Shown: piece after piece, positions 37,375 to 45,763 of the stretch
Layout of the letters: each line of letters opens with the position of its first letter
Numbering within the stretch: the stretch's first letter is position 1
Assembly: GCF_000422965.1 (NCBI RefSeq)
Contig: NZ_AUHB01000009.1
Span: 175,147 to 239,146 of the forward strand
Source of the DNA: Pleomorphomonas oryzae DSM 16300
GTDB lineage: Bacteria > Pseudomonadota > Alphaproteobacteria > Rhizobiales > Pleomorphomonadaceae
Reading direction: 5' to 3'
DNA: 64,000 nt
Position numbers and translations under genes: made by a program
The notes under the pieces: model-generated
The model's database searches: none
Told to the model about the DNA's origin: nothing
What the model saw: only the letters and a program-made list of their open reading frames with translations

Positions 37375-40140
37375 TCAGTTGTGCTGAAGTTCAGACTTCG
37401 CTGTCGGCTTGCCGGCCTTGGCCTCGAGCCCCATCCTGATCACCTCCGGCAGGGCGGGAACGCGGAACACGCGCACGCCGCAGGCGTTGTTGATGGCGTT
37501 GAGGATGGCCGGGTGCGGCGCGGTGAGCGGTGCCTCGCCGACGCCTGCGGCTCCGAACGGCCCGAGGTCGCGCGGCGTTTCGAGATAGAGGATCTCGATG
37601 TCGTCGGGCACATCCTTGGGATACGGGATGCCGCAGTCCTTGAGGTTGGTGTGCAGTTCCAGGTCCTCGAAGTCCTCGGTCAGGGCAAGACCGATGCCCT
37701 GGGCGAGACCGCCGTAGATCTGGCCATCCACCGTCGCCTTGTTGATGATGGTGCCGACGTCGACCGACGTGGTGAACTTGACCACCTTGGTCTCACCCGT
37801 TTCGAGATCGACTTCCACTTCCGGCAGGAACACCTCGTACATGTAGATCGGGAACGGGTTGCCCTGCGCGGTATCGGGCGAGCAGTCGGTGCAGGCCGCC
37901 GCCACCCACTTGCCGTCGTAGGACAGCGGGATATTCTCGGCCACCATCTCCTTGTAGGTGCGGAAGCTGCCGTCCGGCTTCTTCATGGCGTTCAGCATCA
38001 TCTCTGCCGAAACGCGGATGGCGTTGCCGCAGAAGACGTTGGAGCGGCTGCCGCCAGCCGGACCGCCGTTCGGGCCGAAGGTGTCGGCCATCACTAGGCC
38101 GATCTGCTCCGGCTTGACACCGGTCGCGCGCAGCACCTCATGCGCCATGGTCTGGGCCGAGAGATCGGCGCCCTGGCCGTGGTCTTCCCACCCGGAATGG
38201 ACGATGAAGCCGGTCGGCGTCATCTCCACGCGGGCTTCCGAGCTGTCGGGCCCGTCGAGACCGCAGCCGTAGATGCCGAGAGCCACGCCAACGCCGCGCT
38301 TCTTGTCGGTATTGGCCTTGTTGAACTCGGCGCAGCGCTTCTTGGCTTCCTGATACTTCGGCCGGATCATGTCGAACAGCTTCGGCAGCACCAGCACTTC
38401 CGGCTTCTGGCCGGTCGGAGTCGTCGAGTTCTCGTTGTAGAGATTCTTGTAGCGGAACTCGAAGGGATCCTCGCCCATCTTCTCGGCCAGCATGTCGATG
38501 GCGATTTCAGAGGCGAGGAAGGACTGCGGCGAGCCGTAGGCGCGGAAGGCCGAGCCCCAGGCATGGTTGGTCGCAACCGTGCGGCCCTTGCCGCGGATGT
38601 TTTCGAGATGGTAGCCGGCACCGGTGAACTGGGCCTGGCGCAACGTCACCAGATCGCCGAATTCCGAATAGGGGCCGTGATCCAGCCACCAGTCGGTTTC
38701 CATGGCGGTGAGCTTGCCGTTCTTGTCGCAGGCCAGGCGGATGTTGATGTTGGCCGGGCTGCGCTTACCGGTATAGGTGATGTTCTGGTACTGGTCGTAG
38801 ACCAGCGACACCGGCTTCTTGGTGACCAGCGCGGCGACGCCGAGCAGGGCTTCCATGGTGGGCGAGAACTTGTAGCCGAAGGTGCCACCGGTCGGGTTCT
38901 GGATCAGCCTGAGCTTCTCGGGAGGAATGCCGAGGCCCGGGCAGATCATGGCGTGATGCAGATGCACGCCGATCGACTTGGACAGGATCGTCAATACGCC
39001 GTCGTCATCGACGAAGGCTTCGCCGCAGTCGGGCTCCAGATGCAAATGCGGCTGGCGCGAGCAGTAGGTGGTGATGTCGACCATCGCAGCGGCGCTGGAC
39101 ATCAGCGGCTTGGTGTCGCCACCCTTGACGACGCCCTGCTCGTAATAGGCATTGGGAACGCCGGGGTGGATTTCCATGGCGTCGGGCGCCAGAGCCGCGA
39201 AACCGGACATGTAGGCCGGCAGAACTTCGAGCTCGACCTTGACCTTCTTGGCGGCGGCGCGGGCATGTTCCTCGGTGTCGGCGGCGACGATGGCGATGGC
39301 ATCGCCGAACTGGAAGATCTTCTCCTTGCAGAGGATCGGGCGATCCCAACCGTCACCCTTGTTGGTCGGGAAGGTGATGAGGCCGGTGATGGCGTTCTTG
39401 CCGCCCACGTCCTTCCAGGTGATGATCCGCTCGACGCCGAGCATCTTCTCGGCTTCCGCCGTGTCGATGTTCTTGATGAGGGCGTGGCTGACTTCGGCCT
39501 GCACCAGGGCAAGGCGCAGCGTGCCGGACGGCATCTTCAGCGCGACGTCGGCGCCGAAGTCCCAGGTACCCGTGACCTTGGCGACAGCCGACGGACGAAT
39601 GTATTCGGTGCCGAGGATGGAGCCGTCTTCCTTGGCCTTCGGCAGGACGTCGTAGATGGTCTTCTCGCCGCGCATGATGGCGGCGGCATCCATCACCGAG
39701 TCGATCAGCGGCTTGTAGCCGGTGCAGCGGCAGAGGTTGCGGTTGCGGTGGAACCAGGCGCGGACTTCCTCGCGGGTCGGGTTGAGGTTCTTGTCCAAGA
39801 GCGCCTTGGCCGACATGATGAAGCCGGGCGAGCAGACGCCGCACTGGGCACTGCCGTGGGCCATCCAGGCGATCTGCAGCGGATGCAGGTTTTCAGGCGT
39901 ACCGATGCCTTCGATGGTGACGACTTTCGAGCCGGCCGTCAGCTTTTCCATCGGCGTCACGCAGGCGCGGATGGGCTTGCCATCGATCAGCACCGTGCAC
40001 GAGCCGCACTGACCGTCGGCGCAGCAAACCTTGCAACCGGTCAGCATCATCTGCTCGCGCAGCACGTCGGCGAGCGAGCGTTTGGGGTCGGCAACCACCC
40101 AGCGCTCCACGCCGTTCACATTGAGGGAAATGCGTTTCAT
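37375..40140 (-). CDS. mop: Molybdenum aldehyde oxidoreductase, Desulfovibrio Mop type
   Basis: A 921-aa single-chain xanthine-oxidase-family enzyme that oxidises aldehydes to acids with a Mo cytosine-dinucleotide cofactor and two [2Fe-2S] clusters; it has no FAD domain. The cluster ligands fall at the same numbers as in D. gigas Mop (about 907 aa): Cys40, 45, 48, 60 (VCCADGQCGSC..RAC) and Cys100, 103, 137, 139 (QCGVCSPGF, NLCRCTGYKP). Cofactor-binding GGTFGYKFSPT and the active-site Glu in GVGEAPLTAPH are present. Two extra cysteines, 36 and 39, sit before Cys40. AGGAGG precedes the ATG. It follows xdhC by 41 bp. Confidence 0.92.
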   Translation of the reverse strand: MKRISLNVNGVERWVVADPKRSLADVLREQMMLTGCKVCCADGQCGSCTVLIDGKPIRACVTPMEKLTAGSKVVTIEGIGTPENLHPLQIAWMAHGSAQCGVCSPGFIMSAKALLDKNLNPTREEVRAWFHRNRNLCRCTGYKPLIDSVMDAAAIMRGEKTIYDVLPKAKEDGSILGTEYIRPSAVAKVTGTWDFGADVALKMPSGTLRLALVQAEVSHALIKNIDTAEAEKMLGVERIITWKDVGGKNAITGLITFPTNKGDGWDRPILCKEKIFQFGDAIAIVAADTEEHARAAAKKVKVELEVLPAYMSGFAALAPDAMEIHPGVPNAYYEQGVVKGGDTKPLMSSAAAMVDITTYCSRQPHLHLEPDCGEAFVDDDGVLTILSKSIGVHLHHAMICPGLGIPPEKLRLIQNPTGGTFGYKFSPTMEALLGVAALVTKKPVSLVYDQYQNITYTGKRSPANINIRLACDKNGKLTAMETDWWLDHGPYSEFGDLVTLRQAQFTGAGYHLENIRGKGRTVATNHAWGSAFRAYGSPQSFLASEIAIDMLAEKMGEDPFEFRYKNLYNENSTTPTGQKPEVLVLPKLFDMIRPKYQEAKKRCAEFNKANTDKKRGVGVALGIYGCGLDGPDSSEARVEMTPTGFIVHSGWEDHGQGADLSAQTMAHEVLRATGVKPEQIGLVMADTFGPNGGPAGGSRSNVFCGNAIRVSAEMMLNAMKKPDGSFRTYKEMVAENIPLSYDGKWVAAACTDCSPDTAQGNPFPIYMYEVFLPEVEVDLETGETKVVKFTTSVDVGTIINKATVDGQIYGGLAQGIGLALTEDFEDLELHTNLKDCGIPYPKDVPDDIEILYLETPRDLGPFGAAGVGEAPLTAPHPAILNAINNACGVRVFRVPALPEVIRMGLEAKAGKPTAKSELQHN

Positions 40141-40181
40141 ATCTTCCTCCTAGGTTGATCCATCCGTCGCAGCATCCCCAA

Positions 40182-41030
40182 TCAGCTGGCGGCAGAGAGA
40201 GAGGCTCCCTCTTCGGCCGCCCCACACCAGTCCATGGTCCGTGTCAGTGGACACGCCTTATCGACACCTCGGATGTGGGCGATCATTTCGGCGGTCACGG
40301 AGACCGCGATTTCCTCGGGCCCTTCGGCCCCAATTTCGAGACCAACCGGCGCGCGGACGCGCTGGAACGCTTCCGGAGCGAAGCCGGCGGCAACGAGATT
40401 CTTGTAGACGGTGAGCACCTTGCGCTTCGAACCGATCATGCCGATGTAGCCGGCCGGCGTGCCGAGCGCCCAGGCGAGCGCCTCCTGATCGAGGGCGTGG
40501 CCGCGCATGGCGATGAACACCAGCGACGAGGCGTTGGGCGTGAGATGTGGAGTTGTCTCGGCGAGCGGTCCGGCGTGGGTGCCGGCGGCCGCAGGGAAGC
40601 GCTCGGCATTGGCGAACTCGGCGCGGTCATCGACGACCACCGTCTCAAGGCCCAGCGTCCGGCAGATCGTCTCGGTCATCAGGCCGACGTGACCGCCGCC
40701 GAAAATATAGACGGTGCGGTTGGGCATGATCGCCTCGATATAGAACTGAAGATTGCCGCCGCAGATCATGCCGAGATCGAGCGTCGGGTTCTTGTGCAGG
40801 TCGATGGTCAGCATCTGCGACAGGCCACTTTCGATGACCTCGCGGGCGACCATGATCGCCCTGCCCTCGGCAGCGCCGCCGCCGACCGTGCCGGCAATCG
40901 TGCCGTCGGCCCGGACCAGCATTTTGGCCGCGGTCGCCGATGGCGTAGAACCGGATTGAGTGACGATGGAAACCAGCGCCGCACGGCGACCGGCATCGCG
41001 TTCCCGGATGAGTTCCTTGTAGATGTCCAT
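40182..41030 (-). CDS. xdhC: XdhC/CoxI-family Mo-hydroxylase maturation protein
   Basis: A 282-aa chaperone that in studied homologues binds the Mo cofactor, helps its sulfuration and hands it to the apo-hydroxylase. The N-terminal XdhC/CoxI part has VSIVTQSGSTPSATAAKMLV and GTVGGGAAEGRAI; the C-terminal Rossmann part starts YIFGGGHVGLMTETICRTLG and includes IGMIGSKRK. GGAGGACGAC precedes the ATG. With mop 41 bp downstream it is very likely dedicated to that enzyme. Confidence 0.9.
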   Translation of the reverse strand: MDIYKELIRERDAGRRAALVSIVTQSGSTPSATAAKMLVRADGTIAGTVGGGAAEGRAIMVAREVIESGLSQMLTIDLHKNPTLDLGMICGGNLQFYIEAIMPNRTVYIFGGGHVGLMTETICRTLGLETVVVDDRAEFANAERFPAAAGTHAGPLAETTPHLTPNASSLVFIAMRGHALDQEALAWALGTPAGYIGMIGSKRKVLTVYKNLVAAGFAPEAFQRVRAPVGLEIGAEGPEEIAVSVTAEMIAHIRGVDKACPLTRTMDWCGAAEEGASLSAAS

Positions 41031-41440
41031 GTCGTCCTCCGGCGGCTCGCGAGACGCGATACTTCCGGACGGTCAGCCCTCTTCGGCTTCTCTCTGCCGC
41101 CCCCCATTCTCCTCCGGGGGACGCAGCGTCGAGCGGCGACCTGTCCATGTTGGTCAGCGTCAGCCTTCGCGAGGGGGAAATCTGTCCGGTACAGGACTCG
41201 CCGGGCAGAAATCGGTGTCGCCTGTGTGACGGGTTTGGACAGGTGGAATGGGAACCTAGGCGGGATTGGCAGAAAACCGCCATTTGTGGGCGCTCCACCC
41301 CGCGCCGGGCGACGCATGCGTATGACCACTCATAGAGGGATGCCGCGTAGCCCTTGCCGACCAATGAGGGCGGCAACAAGCTCGCCTCGCCTGGCGTAGC
41401 CGTGACAATGAACGATGAAATTGCGAAGTGATGAAGCGGG
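41031..41440. other. 410-bp spacer upstream of xdhC-mop
   Basis: No supported gene on either strand. It separates moaD (stop 41441) from xdhC and is the best candidate location for the promoter of xdhC-mop and the accessory block. I looked for a sigma-54 -24/-12 element and a Moco riboswitch and could not make either fit; nearest -24/-12-like strings have a spacing one base short. Confidence 0.45.
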
Positions 41441-41713
41441 TCAGCCGCCGGTCATCGGCGGAAACAGGGCAATTTCCCGCGCCGGGCCGAGTGGCTCGTC
41501 TTGCTCGATATGCAACTGATCGACGGCGACGCGGATGGTCGATGGCGATTCCAGCGCATAGGCATAATTGTCGCCGCGCCCGGACAGCCAGGCGATCAGG
41601 TCGCCGGCTGTACGGACGTGGCCGGGCAGGTTCAGATGCTCGTCGGAAAGACCGATGCGCTCGCGCACCCAGGCAAAATAGATGACGCGGACCTCACGGC
41701 TCTGCGGTTCCAT
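41441..41713 (-). CDS. moaD: MoaD-type sulfur-carrier protein
   Basis: A 90-aa ubiquitin-fold protein ending in FPPMTGG, the Gly-Gly tail that MoeB-type enzymes adenylate and that carries the thiocarboxylate for molybdopterin dithiolene formation. RVIYFAWVRERIG at the N-terminus and VAVDQLHIEQDEPLGPAREIALF fit MoaD. The C-terminal MTGG also fits MoaD-like carriers for other sulfur transfers. GGGAGG precedes the ATG. It lies 26 bp after the flavodiiron gene; moaE is not in the window. Confidence 0.87.
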   Translation of the reverse strand: MEPQSREVRVIYFAWVRERIGLSDEHLNLPGHVRTAGDLIAWLSGRGDNYAYALESPSTIRVAVDQLHIEQDEPLGPAREIALFPPMTGG

Positions 41714-41739
41714 CGGTCCCTCCCAACGTCGTGCGGCGC

Positions 41740-42927
41740 TCAGGCCGGAACCAAGGTGCCGGCGTGCGCCGCGGCGATATCGTCGGCGAGGCGGTCGAGC
41801 TCGGCGAACGCCGCCTCACGTGGCAGGCCCTTGACCATCACCGGCTCGAAGAAGGTGGCGCTCAGCTTCGGCAGCATCGACTGGATGATTTCCGGCAGAT
41901 TGCCCTCCCAGCCGAACGAACCGATCACCGCCGCATACTTGGCCTTGAGGCCGAGCACGTTGGCGAGAAGGGCCGCGTAGGCGACGCTCGGGTGCGGCCC
42001 CGACAAGACTGTCGGCGAGGCGAATACCACGGTCGATGCTTCGACGAGGCTCATGGCGAACTCGCCGGTGTCGAGATCGACGACGTTGATCGGCTTGACG
42101 CCGATGCCGCGCTCGACGAGCCGGTCGGTGAGATAGCTGACCATCAGCGCCGTGCTTTCATACATCGACACGTAGGGGATGACGACGAAGGGCTTGGGCG
42201 CGTCGGACGTCCAGCTCCGATAGAGATCGAGAATGAAGGACGGTCGCGCGTAGACGGGGCCGTGGCTGGGGGCGATGAAGGCGAGATCGAGCGCACCGAC
42301 CTTGTCGACAGCCTCCTTCGAGAAGCTCCGGTAGGGCATCATGATCTCGGCGTAATACCGCTTGGCCGCCGTCTCGACCCGCGCCTCGTCATCGGCGTAG
42401 AGGTCGGTGGTGGCGAGATGGGCGCCCAGAAAATCGCAGGTGAAGGCGACGCGCGCTTCCGGCACGTAGGTGACCATGGTGTCGGGCCAATGGACCCAGG
42501 GCGTCATCAGGAATTGCAGCGTCTTGTCGCCCAGTGACAGGCTGTGACCGTCACCGACGGTGATGAACGCGTCGCGGTCCACCGGCAGCGTATCCATGAT
42601 GAAGCGCTTGCACTTGGCATTGGTCACCACCTTGGCCTCGGGAAACAGCTCGAGGACAGCCGGGATGGAGCCCGAGTGATCCTGCTCGGCGTGGTTGGCG
42701 ACGATGTAGTCGATCCGCTCGATGCCCGACTTCTTGATGGCGGCGACGAACTCGGCCGTCTTGCGCGGATAGATGGTGTCGATCAGCGCCGTCTTCTCGC
42801 TACCCTTGACCAGATAGGCATTGTAGGTGGTGCCCTCCGGCAGCGGCACCAGCTCGTCGAACAGTTCACGATCCCAATCGATCGCCCGATACGAGACAAT
42901 GCCGTCGGTTACCGTTTGCGGGATCAT
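41740..42927 (-). CDS. Flavodiiron protein (FprA/A-type flavoprotein)
   Basis: A 395-aa cytoplasmic O2 or NO reductase. The N-terminal metallo-beta-lactamase-like domain has the diiron ligands NHAEQDHSGSIP near residues 80-90 and CDFLGAH further on; the C-terminal flavodoxin domain starts near 250 with the FMN loop YVSMYESTALM. Such proteins protect anaerobic enzymes from O2 or NO. There is no rubredoxin domain in the chain. AAAGG precedes the ATG at 42927; a TTG six bases upstream is less likely. Its position beside moaD and xdhC-mop suggests protection of the oxygen-sensitive pathway (inference). Confidence 0.88.
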   Translation of the reverse strand: MIPQTVTDGIVSYRAIDWDRELFDELVPLPEGTTYNAYLVKGSEKTALIDTIYPRKTAEFVAAIKKSGIERIDYIVANHAEQDHSGSIPAVLELFPEAKVVTNAKCKRFIMDTLPVDRDAFITVGDGHSLSLGDKTLQFLMTPWVHWPDTMVTYVPEARVAFTCDFLGAHLATTDLYADDEARVETAAKRYYAEIMMPYRSFSKEAVDKVGALDLAFIAPSHGPVYARPSFILDLYRSWTSDAPKPFVVIPYVSMYESTALMVSYLTDRLVERGIGVKPINVVDLDTGEFAMSLVEASTVVFASPTVLSGPHPSVAYAALLANVLGLKAKYAAVIGSFGWEGNLPEIIQSMLPKLSATFFEPVMVKGLPREAAFAELDRLADDIAAAHAGTLVPA

Positions 42928-43249
42928 GTCCAAGACCTTTCAATGAGCGGCATGACTGGGGCGGTGAAGCGCATGACCGGACGCGGCGCCCATCGGCCGC
43001 CATCCTGCTGTCCGCCACACCTACATCCTGCCGAATGTCAGCGAACTTCACTTAAGACCATCGCTCGGGAATGAAATCGGGTCTGTCACGTAGAGGACAG
43101 GGATCAAAAATGATCTCTCTGTCAGACGACAAGCAGCATCCCGCTGCATTTGGTCGAGTCGACCAATCCCGGCCAAACCGCTAAGGAATGCTGTTGCCGC
43201 GTGTTGCGGCTTGCGGATGCAACGCCCTGAGTATGTTTCCAAGTCCAAC
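42928..43249. other. Intergenic region upstream of the flavodiiron gene
   Basis: About 320 bp without a supported gene. It holds the promoter region of the flavodiiron-moaD unit and a perfect 17-bp palindrome at 43150-43166, but no recognisable Fnr box (TTGAT-N4-ATCAA). Confidence 0.45.
43150..43166. promoter_or_regulatory. Perfect palindrome TTGGTCG-AGT-CGACCAA
   Basis: A 17-bp odd-centred palindrome about 220 bp upstream of the flavodiiron start. Size and symmetry suit a dimeric regulator, but no family can be named; only the symmetry is observed. Confidence 0.3.
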
Positions 43250-43972
43250 TTAGTAATTCAGCTCCTCTCTGACGCACGCCTGATATTCAAGCTTGGAATC
43301 AAAATGCGATATGCACTTGTTTCTGATGGCGACTGCCGTCATTTCGGTGGCGTCATAATACCCATCCATACTGTCTTCTACATACACAAGATTTTTTTCC
43401 AGAAATTTTTTGTACGGAATATTAAATCCTGTCAAAAATGACATAGACTCCCGCACACACTTTTTTACTTCGGCCATATTTCCTGTCTTTACAATGATCT
43501 GCGCATTAACGTTGTGACGAATATATTCATCTGTCGATGACTCAAGATAGCACGATGCGTCATCCCGCAGCATGGAGAACATTTTAGGAAAAAGAATTTC
43601 TATCTTTCCTGCCTTCGCATCGTTCATAACGTTATCGCCGATTACTATGCGTATTTGACTTGAGGCCAGCTTGTCTTTGAAATTGAAGAAATAACCGTAA
43701 AATCGGGTCAGCTTTAAAACATACTCAACTTCCAAGGCATATTTATCTGCATCGCTAGTAGCCACATTTATAAAAATCGAATCCATAGGGTCGAATGACT
43801 TGTCACTCGTCTCCGACAATATGTAGTTCAGTATGTTCTGATGATCCAGGGCTCCGGATAACGCAGTTTCGGCGCACGCTGGCGTAGAGCCAGTCACAGC
43901 GATCACTAGGAGAGATAATAGTACGGAACAGAACCGTCTCACGGAGAAACATCTGGGTCTTTTATAGTTCAC
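43250..43972 (-). CDS. Orphan secreted protein, AT-rich, possible DUF2927 relation
   Basis: About 240 aa with a signal peptide (SVRRFCSVLLSLLVIAVTGS, cleavage near ACAE). The mature part has four to six Cys, including CYLES, KKCVRES, NKCIS and YQACVRE. The C-terminal half (CVRESMSFLTGFNIPYKKF, then VYVEDSMDGYYDATEM) loosely resembles DUF2927 proteins; I would not rely on it. Codon use is clearly more AT-rich than its neighbours (many AAA, ATA, AAT), a sign of transfer. The start is uncertain: GTG at 43972 follows a G-rich site; GTG at 43990 is also in frame. Confidence 0.65.
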   Translation of the reverse strand: MNYKRPRCFSVRRFCSVLLSLLVIAVTGSTPACAETALSGALDHQNILNYILSETSDKSFDPMDSIFINVATSDADKYALEVEYVLKLTRFYGYFFNFKDKLASSQIRIVIGDNVMNDAKAGKIEILFPKMFSMLRDDASCYLESSTDEYIRHNVNAQIIVKTGNMAEVKKCVRESMSFLTGFNIPYKKFLEKNLVYVEDSMDGYYDATEMTAVAIRNKCISHFDSKLEYQACVREELNY

Positions 43973-44144
43973 GGCGACCGCCCCCCACACAACGCTCGTT
44001 CCGAAGCGCCGTCTTCTCGAACATCGATCAATATTCTACACAACCAGCGCGAGGAAGGCCTTCATCTCGATACCCAGAGCAACGCCAGTAGTCACTATTG
44101 TTAAGTGGCGGCAGGCGAAGACACTGCGTCCATGGCTACGTCCT

Positions 44145-44181
44145 GAAAAACAAAGGCCCCGCTGTTGCCAGCAGGGCCTTT
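44145..44181 (-). terminator. Rho-independent terminator of the tRNA-Val gene
   Basis: A 13-bp stem with one G-T pair (plus-strand arms 44152-44164 and 44169-44181, loop TTGC) followed, on the minus strand, by a GTTTTTC tract. It starts eight bases past the tRNA 3' end. Confidence 0.9.
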
Positions 44182-44188
44182 TGTTGGA

Positions 44189-44263
44189 TGGTGGTCGCTG
44201 TAGGGATTGAACCTACGACCCCCGCAGTGTGAATGCGATGCTCTCCCGCTGAGCTAAGCGACC
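44189..44263 (-). tRNA. tRNA-Val (anticodon CAC)
   Basis: A 75-nt tRNA including encoded CCA. Acceptor stem GGTCGCT/AGCGACC, D arm GCTC-AGCGGGA-GAGC, anticodon loop TTCACAC (CAC reads GTG), T arm GTAGG-TTCAATC-CCTAC. All stems pair, with one T-G at the base of the anticodon stem. Its 3' end faces the molybdenum island; I see no integrase or repeated 3' fragment to show it served as an attachment site. Confidence 0.95.
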
Positions 44264-44582
44264 TTGAACCAACCTACTACAGGGTACGATCACGTTTTTC
44301 AAGGAAGCTTACACTGGCGATAACCAAGTGCTCTTCGCTGAGCGACGCGCCCGAACCATCGTGCGGTGGCGCGATATAAGGGTGCTCGGCGGGGCAAGTC
44401 AAGGCGTCGGGGGCACGAAAATTCGATGGCTGGGGACAGTGCGGACGAGCCCGGAACGCCTTCAGCGCAGATGATTGGCGCTCGGCCAAAGGGGTGCCGG
44501 CTGCAAAAAATTCCGCGGCGCCCGGGGGGATCTCCGGGCGCCGCGCGCAGGGCGCTGCGTAGGGGAAGCGCTCTCGACCGGG
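44264..44582. other. Spacer between tRNA-Val and the TerB-like gene
   Basis: About 320 bp. It holds the terminator of the TerB-like gene (44505-44545) and the promoter region of the tRNA; I see no gene. Confidence 0.4.
44505..44545 (-). terminator. Rho-independent terminator after the TerB-like gene
   Basis: A perfect 12-bp GC-rich stem (arms 44514-44525 and 44534-44545), followed on the minus strand by GGAATTTTTT. It lies 37 bp past the stop codon. Confidence 0.9.
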
Positions 44583-45551
44583 TCAGGCAGCGGTGTCGAG
44601 CAGAGTACGCAGCGAAGGATGTATGTCCGGGCTTTCCTCGGACAAGAATTTCAGTAGCGCCTTTTCGTTGGCGTGGATCACCCCGTCACGGCCGATGCGG
44701 TCGGCCAGCCATTTCACTTCCTCGGAGGTGACCGCTTCCGCCTCGCGGATGCGGGTCTCGTCGGCCTCAACTAGCATTGAAGATGTGTCATCTTGCTGAC
44801 GCCAGGCTGACCAAATGCCACGCAGGCCGTTGGACAGCATGTTCGACAGCATGTCGCCGAACAGCGCGGTAACGCCGCCGGACGGCGCATCGAGCCAGGC
44901 GTCGCGGCTCAGCGTCTCCTCGCGCGACATCAGCGTGTAGCCGCGCGCCGCCATCAGGAAGGAGGCGATCGCCTTGACGAACAGGTCGGACCAGGCGGGG
45001 TCGTTCTCAGCCTCGCGGCTGCGATCGTTGAGGTCGAACAGCACCTCGGCTTCCTCGCGGCTGACGCCGACGGACCGTTCGCTGCCGAAAGCATAGAGGA
45101 TGGAGCGCATGCGCTCGACGTCGGCGGCGGAGATAACCCCACCCTCGCCGTCGTCCGCGCCGTTCAGCACCGATCGCGACACTTCGGACAGCGCGAAAGC
45201 GGAAAGCTCCGCCGGAACCGAATCGGCCCGGCGCATGATGTTGACCAGAAGGTCGATCTCGAGATCGGTTGTGATGCCGTCAGCCGAGAGCACGCCGATC
45301 AGCCAGCGGGCCATATCCTCGCTGACGTGGCCGCTCGGCGCCGTCTGCAGCGCAACGTAATCGGTCAGCGCTTCGATATAGAGCTGGCGGCCGGCCACCG
45401 TCGGGAAGCCTTCCTCGGCGGCAAGACGGCAAAGGCGGCGGACTTCTTCCGCGTCGACGTCGCCATCCGCGTAGATCGCGGCGCGTAGACGGGCGACCGC
45501 ATCGAGCGGCGCGGCGCCTGGCGCTATCGTCTTTCCGCTGTCGGACATCAT
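44583..45551 (-). CDS. TerB-like protein of unknown function
   Basis: A 322-aa soluble, acidic, mostly helical protein. Two TerB/EF-hand-like units can be seen: AAIYADGDVDAEEVRRLCRL near residue 28 and VLSADGITTDLEIDLLVNIM near 88; a similar ADRIGRDGVIHANEKALLKF lies at the C-terminus (~285). These acidic DG loops could bind a metal. No ter genes adjoin. Adjacent ATGs at 45551 and 45548 follow GGAG. Confidence 0.65.
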   Translation of the reverse strand: MMSDSGKTIAPGAAPLDAVARLRAAIYADGDVDAEEVRRLCRLAAEEGFPTVAGRQLYIEALTDYVALQTAPSGHVSEDMARWLIGVLSADGITTDLEIDLLVNIMRRADSVPAELSAFALSEVSRSVLNGADDGEGGVISAADVERMRSILYAFGSERSVGVSREEAEVLFDLNDRSREAENDPAWSDLFVKAIASFLMAARGYTLMSREETLSRDAWLDAPSGGVTALFGDMLSNMLSNGLRGIWSAWRQQDDTSSMLVEADETRIREAEAVTSEEVKWLADRIGRDGVIHANEKALLKFLSEESPDIHPSLRTLLDTAA

Positions 45552-45763
45552 CCCCGCTCCCGGTGGCTTCGGTTATTTGTGAAGCTACACCACAATTCCG
45601 ACTTCGAGCTTAAGGGAACGGGTTAAAAAACCATTGAAGACAGATGGTTAACGGCGACATTCAGCGATTTCAGCGGCTTGCCGAGGACACAAGAGCCGTC
45701 CAGCCTCGACTCCGCCGGGAAAAGCGTCCGTCAGGCCGTGACCGTCTGCCGCGATCGTTAACC

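Noticed and set aside
37336..40158. Long plus-strand open frames opposite mop and other large genes (also for example 6485-8524, 13571-15913, 47353-49158)
   Set aside because: They mirror strongly recognised genes on the other strand in high-GC DNA, have no family motifs, and show the Arg/His/Gly/Asp-rich composition expected of antisense frames.
41265..41300. Possible sigma-54 promoter (GG-N9-GC strings) upstream of xdhC
   Set aside because: The spacing is nine rather than ten bases on either strand and the flanking consensus is absent.
41031..41440. Molybdenum cofactor riboswitch
   Set aside because: I could not build the expected paired regions by eye; a covariance search would be needed.
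44189..44263. tRNA-Val as proven attachment site of an integrative element
   Set aside because: No integrase gene and no second copy of the tRNA 3' end were found in the window.
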